This document shows positions 57,355 to 64,000 of a DNA stretch of 64,000 nucleotides, in pieces. The stretch is from Mesonia maritima (GTDB lineage Bacteria; Bacteroidota; Bacteroidia; Flavobacteriales; Flavobacteriaceae). A program made the translations under genes and the position numbers. The stretch covers positions 62,001 to 126,000 of the forward strand of contig NZ_JBHLUA010000004.1 of NCBI RefSeq assembly GCF_042433895.1, read 5' to 3'. Every line of letters starts with the position of its first letter. Positions within the stretch are counted from its first letter, which is position 1. The notes beneath the pieces were generated by a model. The model had not been told where the DNA came from, made no database searches, and saw only the letters and a list, made by a program, of their open reading frames with translations.

Positions 57355-59265
57355 ATGAGAAAATTAGTAATCTGTTTACTAGTTGCCGTTTTTTTTAATG
57401 CTTTCGCTTTTGCGCAAAGCTATAAAACACATCGTGTTCAAGAAGGTGAAACTGTTTCATCGATCGCTAAAAAATATGATGTTACCGAAGAGGCAATTTA
57501 CAAACTGAATCCTGATGCTAAAAATGGAAAGATAGTTGCAACCGTTTTAGTAATTCCTTTTGGTGAAACGCCAGATGGCGTTTCGGGTTCTAACGTTTTG
57601 CGTTTTAAAGAATATGAAGTAGAACCTAAAGGAACTTTATACAGCATCGCAAAAGAAAATCATATTAGCGTTGAAGATCTAAAAAAATACAATCCCTATT
57701 TATATAAAGAAGAATTAGGACAAGGCGATCGTATTCGAATTCCGATTTTTAATAAGCGAGAAGTCGTAGATTTTAATGAATCGGTACAAAATTCAACCTT
57801 CAAAAACTTAAAACATATTGTTTTACCAAAAGAAGGAAAATACAGAATCGCTAAAAAATATGGAATGACGGTTGAAGAACTGGAAGCTTTAAATCCTCAA
57901 ATGGGCGATTTACAACCGGGACAAGTTTTAAACGTTAATAACCCGAAAGCTATCGCTGAAGAAAAAGAAGCGAATTCCGATAAATTTTTAAGTTATGAAG
58001 TTCAACCGAAAGAAACCTTTTATAGCTTAACTCGTCAGTTTAATATTTCAAAAGATTCTTTAGAAGAATTAAATCCGCAATTGGCAAAAGAAGGTCTAGA
58101 AGCCGGAATGACGCTAAAAATTCCAAAACCTGATTATCTAAAAGGAGATACATTAAGTGTTGGAAATAAAAATATTATAAAACTTGAAAAATATATTACC
58201 AATACTTCACCTAAACGAATTGCAATTATGCTTCCGTTTAATTTGCAAGAGTTTCAACGCGATAGTATTGATAAAGCGGAACAATTAAAAAAAGACCGTG
58301 TACTTAGAATTTCACTAGATTTTTATAGTGGCGTGATTGCCGCAATCGATTCCATTGAAAAAATGGGAATTTCTGTAAAAGCGAAAATTTTTGATACACA
58401 ACAAAGTACATCACACGTAAAAAAGCTTTTAAACGAAGAGAATTTTGAAAATTATCAAGCCATAATCGGTCCGTTGTTAACTTCAAATTTAGAGGAAGTT
58501 TCCAAGGCATTGGCTTCTTATGATATTCCGGTTTTATCGCCGTTAACCAATAGTGAATTGCACGGAAAAGATAATTTATACCAAACTCGGCCTTCTGCAA
58601 TGGTAATGGAAAAAGCCTTAGTGACTTATATTGATAGCTTAAAGGAAGGAAAAAATATTTTAATTCTTACCGATGAAAAACATTCGTATTTAAGAGATAA
58701 ATTGGCGTACCGTTTTCCTAATGCAAACGTTATTAAGCAATCGAATAAAGAATATCTTCAGCGAAAAGATTTAACCAATGCGTTGTCAAAAGACAAGGAA
58801 AATTGGGTTATTCTTGAGTCAGATGAATTAGGCTTAATCAGCAACGCGACTTCTTACTTAAATTCTATGGCAGACAATTATAAGATTCGCTTATTTACTT
58901 CCAATAAAAGTGAACCTTATGACGATGAAGTTTCCAATCAATACCTGAGTAATTTAAAATTTACTTATGCTTCAGTCGCTAGAGAATATGATTTAAAAAC
59001 CCGAAATGGTTTTGCAGAAGCGTATTCAAAAAATTATGGAATTATACCAAGCAAATATGCTGTTCGTGGATTCGATATTACGTTTGATGTATTATTGAGA
59101 TTGGCTACTGCTGAAAATTTAGCAGAATCGATTAAAAGAGAAGGAACTACAGAGTATGTAGAAAACCGATTCAATTATCATAAGAAAATGATTGGCGGTT
59201 ATTATAATGACGCGGTTTACTTAATTGAATACGGTGAAAATTTAGAATTAAAAGTTTTAAATTAA
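57355..59265 (+). CDS. LysM and periplasmic-binding-protein (PBP1/LppC-like) protein
   Basis: A 636-residue exported protein. A signal peptide ends near AFAQ (residue 20). Four LysM-like repeats, which bind peptidoglycan, follow at about residues 22-65, 82-125, 140-190 and 205-250 (for example HRVQEGETVSSIAKKYDVTE and EYEVEPKGTLYSIAKENHIS). The last 360 residues form a type I periplasmic-binding domain (KRIAIMLPFNLQEFQRDSID at its start, then YSGVIAAIDSIEKMG) like LpoA/LppC or amino-acid receptors. It may sense or scaffold cell-wall synthesis in the periplasm. It follows guaA. Confidence 0.85.
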   Translation: MRKLVICLLVAVFFNAFAFAQSYKTHRVQEGETVSSIAKKYDVTEEAIYKLNPDAKNGKIVATVLVIPFGETPDGVSGSNVLRFKEYEVEPKGTLYSIAKENHISVEDLKKYNPYLYKEELGQGDRIRIPIFNKREVVDFNESVQNSTFKNLKHIVLPKEGKYRIAKKYGMTVEELEALNPQMGDLQPGQVLNVNNPKAIAEEKEANSDKFLSYEVQPKETFYSLTRQFNISKDSLEELNPQLAKEGLEAGMTLKIPKPDYLKGDTLSVGNKNIIKLEKYITNTSPKRIAIMLPFNLQEFQRDSIDKAEQLKKDRVLRISLDFYSGVIAAIDSIEKMGISVKAKIFDTQQSTSHVKKLLNEENFENYQAIIGPLLTSNLEEVSKALASYDIPVLSPLTNSELHGKDNLYQTRPSAMVMEKALVTYIDSLKEGKNILILTDEKHSYLRDKLAYRFPNANVIKQSNKEYLQRKDLTNALSKDKENWVILESDELGLISNATSYLNSMADNYKIRLFTSNKSEPYDDEVSNQYLSNLKFTYASVAREYDLKTRNGFAEAYSKNYGIIPSKYAVRGFDITFDVLLRLATAENLAESIKREGTTEYVENRFNYHKKMIGGYYNDAVYLIEYGENLELKVLN

Positions 59266-59266
59266 A

Positions 59267-59674
59267 ATGACTTCAACAGCAATTTATAAAGAAAATCTTC
59301 GAGTAGAAAACACACATTTACAAAGCAATTCTACTTATTTTACAGACGCGCCGGTCGATAATAATGGAAAAGGAGAAGCTTTTTCACCAACCGACACGGT
59401 CGCGACTGCTTTGGCAAATTGTATGTTAACCATCATGGGAATTAAAGCGGAACAGCATAAAATTAATATGAACGGAACCAAAGCTGAAATTACCAAAACA
59501 ATGGCTTCAAATCCCAGAAGAATTTCAAAAATTGAAATAGAAGTTCATTTTCCTTCATCGTATGCTGAAAAAGAAAAAAGCTTGCTTGAAAAAGCAGCTG
59601 TAACTTGTCCGGTTTTTTACAGTTTACATCCCGATATCTCGAAAATAATTAATTTTCACTATCCTAATGCGTAA
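59267..59674 (+). CDS. OsmC-family peroxiredoxin-like protein
   Basis: A 135-residue cytosolic protein of the OsmC/Ohr family that reduces organic peroxides through two cysteines. The cysteines are in LANCMLTIMG and VTCPVFYSLHPDIS. The family N-terminal VENTHLQSNSTYFTDA and the SPTDTVATAL segment are present. Which subfamily it is cannot be decided. It begins 1 base after the LysM/PBP1 gene and overlaps the next gene by 8 bases. Confidence 0.88.
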   Translation: MTSTAIYKENLRVENTHLQSNSTYFTDAPVDNNGKGEAFSPTDTVATALANCMLTIMGIKAEQHKINMNGTKAEITKTMASNPRRISKIEIEVHFPSSYAEKEKSLLEKAAVTCPVFYSLHPDISKIINFHYPNA

Positions 59675-60215
59675 CATATCCTTCATATTATTTTTCTTCG
59701 GAAGCTTTTTGGGAATCGCTCAAGAAAATGAGGAAAAATTATATTGGAGTGAAACTACCTTAACGTGGAAAGATTTTAAAGGAAAACCAGACCCTACAAA
59801 TCCATATCAAGCAAATACCTATTCAGGATTTTCTTTTTCATGGTCGCTGCAAAACGATGCAGATGGAAGAAAATTTGTATATGAAATAAAAAGCTATTTT
59901 TTACCAAATCAATCTTGGGTAAAAGATGGGAAAGAAACCGATTATTTATTAAACCACGAACAACTTCATTTTGATATTTCTGATTATTACGCAAGAAAAT
60001 TCAACCAAGAATTAATTGATTTTGATGATAGCGGAAGCTTAAAACAAGTTCAGCAGCGTTTACAAAAAATCTATCAAAAAATAGAAAACGATCGGCAAAC
60101 AATGCAACAAAAATATGATAAGGAAACCGATCATTCTAAAAATAAGGAAGCGCAACAAAAATGGAATGAGAAAGTAAAAGATTTGCTATCGCAACTTCCT
60201 AAACTTAAAAATTAG
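59667..60215 (+). CDS. DUF922-like exported protein with HExxH motif
   Basis: A 182-residue exported protein (signal cut near GIAQE, residue 18). It contains HEQLH in LLNHEQLHFDISDYYARKF, a zincin-type HExxH motif expected in DUF922-like putative peptidases, followed by a helical, charged tail. WSETTLTWKDFKGKPDPTN at the start of the mature part is typical of the family as I recall it. Peptidase activity is not proven. It overlaps OsmC at its start, and its 3' end overlaps the convergent NMO gene by 11 bases. Confidence 0.7.
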   Translation: MRNISFILFFFGSFLGIAQENEEKLYWSETTLTWKDFKGKPDPTNPYQANTYSGFSFSWSLQNDADGRKFVYEIKSYFLPNQSWVKDGKETDYLLNHEQLHFDISDYYARKFNQELIDFDDSGSLKQVQQRLQKIYQKIENDRQTMQQKYDKETDHSKNKEAQQKWNEKVKDLLSQLPKLKN

Positions 60216-61149
60216 CTACTTCTTTTTTCGCTTTTTCAAAATCCTTAATAATTTCTTTTACAATCTCGGCGGCAGGTTTTATTTCATGAATCAATCCGCT
60301 AATTTGTCCGATTTCTAATTCTCCTTCCTCTAAATCACCTTCAAACATTCCTTTTTTAGCACGTGCTCTTCCTAATAATTCAATGAGTTCTTCTTTAGAA
60401 GGATTTTTTTTGTAGAGTTCCAACACGTCATTAAAAAATTTATTTTTTAGCATTCGTACTGGTGCTAATTCTTTTAACGTAAGTTGTGTATCGCCTTCTT
60501 GAGAATTTACTACTAAATCTTTAAATGCTTGGTGCGATGAAGCTTCGTTACTCGCTACAAAACGACTCCCGATTTGTACCGCATCGGCGCCGAGAACCAT
60601 TGCGGCTAGCATTCCGTTACCGGTAGCAATTCCGCCTGCGGCAATTAATGGAACGCTCAGTTTTTCTTTTACCATCGGAATTAATGTAAATGTAGTGGTT
60701 TCTTCTCGCCCGTTATGTCCGCCGGCTTCAAAACCTTCAGCAACAACTGCATCAACTCCGGCAGCTTCAGCTTTTAAAGCAAATTTTACGCTACTTACTA
60801 CATGAACAACTTTAATTCCGTTTTCTTTTAAAATTGGCGTCCATGTTTTAGGATTTCCTGCGGAAGTGAACACAATTTCAACTTCTTCTTCAATAATAAT
60901 ATCCATGATTTTATCGAGATCTGGATATAACATCGGGACGTTTACACCGAAAGGTTTATCGGTTGCTTTTTTGCATTTTTGAACGTGTTCTCTAAAAATT
61001 TCAGGATACATAGAACCTGAACCGATTATTCCCAATCCGCCGGAATTACTAACAGCGCTGGCTAATTTCCAGCCACTCGCCCAAATCATTCCCGCTTGAA
61101 TTAATGGATATTGAATATTGAATAAAGAAGTGATTTTATTGTTTTGCAT
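60205..61149 (-). CDS. Nitronate monooxygenase (2-nitropropane dioxygenase family)
   Basis: FMN-dependent TIM-barrel enzyme oxidising propionate 3-nitronate or similar compounds. The 314-residue protein shows PLIQAGMIWASGWKLASAVS with the FMN site, the GGHNGREETTTF phosphate segment with its His, LIAAGGIATGNGMLAAMVLGA and GADAVQIGSRFVASNE. Members may instead act as enoyl reductases, and the substrate is not known here. A perfect TAACTTTG promoter element lies 22 bases upstream, overlapping the end of mnmA. Confidence 0.88.
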   Translation of the reverse strand: MQNNKITSLFNIQYPLIQAGMIWASGWKLASAVSNSGGLGIIGSGSMYPEIFREHVQKCKKATDKPFGVNVPMLYPDLDKIMDIIIEEEVEIVFTSAGNPKTWTPILKENGIKVVHVVSSVKFALKAEAAGVDAVVAEGFEAGGHNGREETTTFTLIPMVKEKLSVPLIAAGGIATGNGMLAAMVLGADAVQIGSRFVASNEASSHQAFKDLVVNSQEGDTQLTLKELAPVRMLKNKFFNDVLELYKKNPSKEELIELLGRARAKKGMFEGDLEEGELEIGQISGLIHEIKPAAEIVKEIIKDFEKAKKEVANF

Positions 61150-61171
61150 GAATTATTCGTTAAGTGAATTT

Positions 61172-61179
61172 CAAAGTTA
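61172..61179 (-). promoter_or_regulatory. Promoter -7 element TAACTTTG for the NMO gene
   Basis: Perfect TAnnTTTG on the minus strand, overlapping the mnmA stop codon and lying 22 bases before the NMO ATG. Confidence 0.5.
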
Positions 61180-62370
61180 AGAAATTACACCAGAACCTAA
61201 TAATTCTTCGTCTTGATACCACGCTACAAATTGCCCTTCGGTAATTGCAGTTTGCGCATTTTCAAAAATAACATACAAACCGTTTTCAGTTTTGTAAAGC
61301 GTTGCTTTTTCTAGCGGTTGGCGATACCGAATTCTTGCACTAACTTCTAAAGATTCATCATTTTGAAGTTGTAAATCTTCGCGAACCCAATGAATTTCAT
61401 CGTTAGCAATAAATAAACCTTTGCGCAATAATCCTGGATGATTTTTTCCTTGTCCAGTGTAGATAATATTATTTTTAACATCGGTTTCAATAACAAATAA
61501 AGGTTCGGGTGTTCCGCCAACAGCTAAACCTTTTCGTTGACCTTTTGTAAAATAATGCGCACCATTATGCGAACCTACTTTTTTTCCTAAATCAGGTTGA
61601 TAGCTGTATTTTTCGCTAAGCACTACTAATTCTTCTTGTTTTGAACTGAAATTATTTTCTACGGATTGATAAATCGAGTCTTCAGAAGAAATTTCTACAA
61701 TATCACCATTTTTAGGCTGTAATTTTTGCTGAAGAAAATCTGGAAGTCTAACTTTTCCGATAAAACAAAGTCCTTGTGAATCTTTTTTTCCGGCGGTCAC
61801 CAATTCTTGTTCTGCTGCGATTTTACGAACTTCACTTTTTTGAAGTTCACCAATAGGGAAGAGGGTTTTTGCCAATTGCTCTTGCGAGAGTTGACATAAG
61901 AAATAAGATTGATCTTTGTTTTTATCTTTTCCCGCCAATAATTGGTAAATTTTTTTTCCCTCTTTTTCAATCTCTCCTTTTCGGCAATAATGACCGGTGG
62001 CTACATAATCGGCGCCTAAAGAAAGCGCGATTTTCATGAAGACATCAAACTTTATTTCACGATTACATAAAACATCGGGATTTGGCGTTCTTCCACGCTC
62101 ATATTCATTGAACATATAATCTACAATGCGTTCTTTATATTCTTCGCTTAAATCGACAGTTTGAAAAGGAATATTTAGTTTATCGGCAACCAACATGGCA
62201 TCGTTACTGTCGTCTAACCACGGACATTCATCACTAATCGTAACGGAATCGTCGTGCCAATTTTTCATAAAAAGACCGATTACTTCATAACCTTGTTCTT
62301 TTAATAAATAGGCAGTTACACTAGAATCTACGCCACCACTAAGACCAACAACAACACGCTTTTTATTCAC
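61177..62370 (-). CDS. mnmA: tRNA-specific 2-thiouridylase MnmA
   Basis: Inserts sulfur at U34 of tRNAs for Lys, Glu and Gln. The 397-residue protein has the PP-loop VVGLSGGVDSSVTAYLL (residues 7-23), the catalytic cysteines in NPDVLCNREIKFD and DSQGLCFIG, and the C-terminal RNA-binding region with GQRKGLAVGG. It has its own promoter and lies between a YwqK-like gene and NMO. Secure call. Confidence 0.97.
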   Translation of the reverse strand: MNKKRVVVGLSGGVDSSVTAYLLKEQGYEVIGLFMKNWHDDSVTISDECPWLDDSNDAMLVADKLNIPFQTVDLSEEYKERIVDYMFNEYERGRTPNPDVLCNREIKFDVFMKIALSLGADYVATGHYCRKGEIEKEGKKIYQLLAGKDKNKDQSYFLCQLSQEQLAKTLFPIGELQKSEVRKIAAEQELVTAGKKDSQGLCFIGKVRLPDFLQQKLQPKNGDIVEISSEDSIYQSVENNFSSKQEELVVLSEKYSYQPDLGKKVGSHNGAHYFTKGQRKGLAVGGTPEPLFVIETDVKNNIIYTGQGKNHPGLLRKGLFIANDEIHWVREDLQLQNDESLEVSARIRYRQPLEKATLYKTENGLYVIFENAQTAITEGQFVAWYQDEELLGSGVIS

Positions 62371-62392
62371 AATAAACTAATTTTTGAGATTG

Positions 62393-62400
62393 CAAAATTA
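62393..62400 (-). promoter_or_regulatory. Promoter -7 element TAATTTTG for mnmA
   Basis: Perfect TAnnTTTG on the minus strand, 22 bases before the mnmA ATG. Confidence 0.5.
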
Positions 62401-62435
62401 ACCAATTTGTCGCAGTTTAAGAGCCTACCTTTCAG

Positions 62436-63113
62436 TTAATATTGTTTGACTTCATCTAGTGAATTATTTTTGTAGAATTTCCATTCGCCGGTTCGTTTAC
62501 CTTGCTTATAATTTCCTTCAGAAATTAAATTGCCGCTCGCGTTATAAGTTTCGGTTGAACCGTGAAGTTTACCATCTTTGTAGGTGTACGACTGAATTAA
62601 CGTTCCATTTTTAGCGTAGATTAAATTTTCGCCATTTGCCACGCCATTTTCAAAGTGTTTTTTTTCAGTAATTTTTCCATTAGGGAAATAAACGATTTTC
62701 CACCCATTTAATACATCATTTTTATAGGTTTCTTGCATCATCAGGTTTCCATCTTTGAAATAATATTTCCAAATCCCTTCCCTTTTTTTATCGATCATAT
62801 TTCCTTTGCTGACCAATTCTCCCTTTTTAGTGAAAAATTTAACCTGAACACTATCGTGTTCAGCAAAATAAGTTTTAGTGGCCGTAGGTTGATCTTCACT
62901 TTTTGGCTTGTAAAATTTAAAAGTTCCGATTTCTTTTCCGTGTTCAAAAGTACCTTCGTAGCGAATTTGATCGCTCCCTTCATATTTTTTAATCCATTCG
63001 CCGTGACGTTTTCCTTGTTTATCGAATTGATTAATTTTTTCAGATTGACTGAAACTACTTGAAGTAATTAAAATAAATAAGAGCAAGAAGACGTTTAGCT
63101 TTTGTACAAACAT
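62436..63113 (-). CDS. YwqK-like repeat protein (MORN-type antitoxin-family repeats), exported
   Basis: A 225-residue exported protein (signal cut near SSFSQ, residue 22) made almost wholly of repeats of the G-x-W-x-x-Y/F type, for example RHGEWIKKYEGSDQIRYEGT, REGIWKYYFKDGNLMMQETY, LNGWKIVYFPNGKITEKKHF and RTGEWKFYKNNS. These resemble MORN/YwqK repeats, which form a ladder-like beta sheet. Genes in this family are often called 'toxin-antitoxin YwqK', but no toxin is adjacent. It is an exported scaffold of unknown target. Confidence 0.75.
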   Translation of the reverse strand: MFVQKLNVFLLLFILITSSSFSQSEKINQFDKQGKRHGEWIKKYEGSDQIRYEGTFEHGKEIGTFKFYKPKSEDQPTATKTYFAEHDSVQVKFFTKKGELVSKGNMIDKKREGIWKYYFKDGNLMMQETYKNDVLNGWKIVYFPNGKITEKKHFENGVANGENLIYAKNGTLIQSYTYKDGKLHGSTETYNASGNLISEGNYKQGKRTGEWKFYKNNSLDEVKQY

Positions 63114-63174
63114 GGAGTTTAAATTTTTTTATCTGTTGATTTAAGCTTTATTTTAGCAAATAAAACATTAAAAG

Positions 63175-64000
63175 ATGAATTTTAGTATAAAACGTATTTA
63201 TTTTATCGCAATAAGTTTGCCGCTTTTTTTATTTACTTCTTGTACCGACGATGATGATAATGGGAATGTAATTGAAGGAACAAATTCTATTGTAAATTAT
63301 ATGGAAACCAATGAACAATATTCTTTGTTCGCTCAAGCGGTAGAACGCGCGGGGCTTTCTGGACGTTTAAATGGAAATGCCGGGACGTATACATTTTTTG
63401 GTCCTACAAATACCGCGATGGAAGCTTATCTGCAAGAAAATAATTTTGCGAGTGTGGATGATATCCCGAAGGATCTAGCATTTCAATTGGTTTCTAATCA
63501 TATTTTGGAAAGTTTAAATTTTAAAGACAATTTTACTACTGGTTATTTAAAAACATTAGCTACTGTGCCTAAAAATGACAGCATTACTATAAATATGAGT
63601 TTGTTTGTGAATGCTAATGAAGACTTGATTTTTAATGCGAATACAAAAATAACTTCCGGTGATATTGAAGTTGATAATGGCGTTTTTCATCAAATAAATC
63701 ACGTATTAGACTTACCGACACTTAAAACTTTTTTAATTGCCGATGAGAATATGACTCCTTTTTACAATAAAATCACAGAAGCTTCTATTGATACTGATTT
63801 TGAAGAAAAAGTGACTTCGGAAGAAAGTTTTATCACGCTATTTGTTCCAAATGAAAACGCGGTTGCAAGTTTTGAAGACGAAAATATTACCGATGCCGAC
63901 CAATTAGATAATATTTATAGAAATCATTTATTAACAGGGTTAAAAATTTCCACCGATTTTAGTAACGGCTACATTTCAACTCAAGCTACTGAAAATTATA
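63175..64000 (+). CDS. Fasciclin-domain lipoprotein (partial, 3' end off the window)
   Basis: The first 275 residues of an exported lipoprotein. The lipobox LFTSC is at residues 17-21, followed by an acidic DDDDNG stretch. The first fasciclin (FAS1) domain spans about residues 34-180, with GNAGTYTFFGPTNTAMEAYL at its start and the late FHQINHVLDLPTLKTFL. A second FAS1 domain begins near residue 185 (TPFYNKITEASIDTDFEEKV, then TLFVPNENAV). FAS1 domains mediate adhesion. No catalytic site is seen. The ORF continues past the last base. Confidence 0.88.
   Translation, partial: MNFSIKRIYFIAISLPLFLFTSCTDDDDNGNVIEGTNSIVNYMETNEQYSLFAQAVERAGLSGRLNGNAGTYTFFGPTNTAMEAYLQENNFASVDDIPKDLAFQLVSNHILESLNFKDNFTTGYLKTLATVPKNDSITINMSLFVNANEDLIFNANTKITSGDIEVDNGVFHQINHVLDLPTLKTFLIADENMTPFYNKITEASIDTDFEEKVTSEESFITLFVPNENAVASFEDENITDADQLDNIYRNHLLTGLKISTDFSNGYISTQATENY

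Noticed and set aside
62436..63113. YwqK-like protein as an antitoxin
   Set aside because: No toxin gene is adjacent, and it has a signal peptide, so it is more likely an exported repeat scaffold.
1..64000. CRISPR array, phage, transposon, tRNA or rRNA genes
   Set aside because: No regular spaced repeats, no transposase, integrase or capsid-type ORF, and no cloverleaf or rRNA core was noticed on reading both strands; tRNA search was by eye, so a small one could be missed.

Overview
This 64 kb window is chromosomal DNA from a low-GC member of the Bacteroidota, almost certainly family Flavobacteriaceae (genus not resolved). The evidence is internal: promoters of the TAnnTTTG type in place of TATAAT, almost no Shine-Dalgarno sequences, many lipoproteins and TonB-type outer-membrane proteins, a type IX secretion (gliding, type B) C-terminal sorting domain, a DUF4295 gene after rpmB-rpmG, bshC (bacillithiol), and proteins close to known flavobacterial families. 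I see no rRNA, tRNA, CRISPR array, transposase, integrase or phage gene. Most of the window is ordinary core genome.

Layout. 1-9.3 kb: partial pyrE, a NUDIX hydrolase, an M14 peptidase, a PQQ-type sugar dehydrogenase with a TonB-dependent receptor, two unknown exported proteins behind a structured leader, a palindromic repeat, and coaD-ddl. 9.4-12.7 kb: a PASTA-only protein, rluD, a hairpin repeat, yaaA and deoC. 12.7-19.3 kb: a nine-gene minus-strand block (two-component system, thioredoxin, ApbE flavin transferase, DUF4266 lipoprotein, DUF3570 barrel, isoprenylcysteine-methyltransferase-like protein, small lipoprotein, DUF2231 membrane protein). 19.4-25.8 kb: a barrel protein, AIM24-like protein, tgt, LptF/G permease, accA and dnaB. 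25.9-34.2 kb: an exported amidotransferase-like protein, an OmpA protein, the thrS-infC-rpmI-rplT operon, a DUF6503 lipoprotein and htpG. 34.4-41.9 kb: TetR regulator with an AarF-like kinase, a FabH-like synthase, a CoA-binding protein, a sodium/solute symporter and a T9SS cargo protein. 41.9-51.8 kb: recR, a glycosyltransferase, an E2 acyltransferase, an exonuclease, an FAH hydrolase, an Hpt protein, cinA, rpmB-rpmG-DUF4295, ftsY and rimO. 51.9-64 kb: bshC, a PLP decarboxylase, a SIMPL protein, guaA, a LysM/PBP1 protein, OsmC, a DUF922-like protein, an NMO, mnmA, a YwqK-type repeat protein and a partial fasciclin lipoprotein.

The best candidate for an undescribed system is the 12.7-19.3 kb block. 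Its tight spacing and overlaps imply one transcript in which an OmpR-type two-component system controls an envelope flavin/redox module: an exported ApbE that attaches FMN to proteins, a thioredoxin, a tiny lipoprotein ending in a Gly/Cys tail, an outer-membrane barrel with two Ser/Thr-rich motifs resembling ApbE target sites, and a membrane protein with histidines that could bind heme. No classical FMN-binding substrate is present, so the flavin acceptor is open.

Regulatory reading. Eighteen perfect TAnnTTTG elements were placed upstream of genes. In most of those whose gene start is close by, 17-23 bases separate the motif from the start codon. guaA (3), recR (5) and pyrE (5) are outliers that predict leaderless or near-leaderless transcripts. 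Other notable items are an ATA start codon for infC, a long perfect palindrome before the TetR gene, an operator-like palindrome and two DnaA-box-like sites before dnaB, and two copies of a hairpin repeat, one of them in the ftsY leader.
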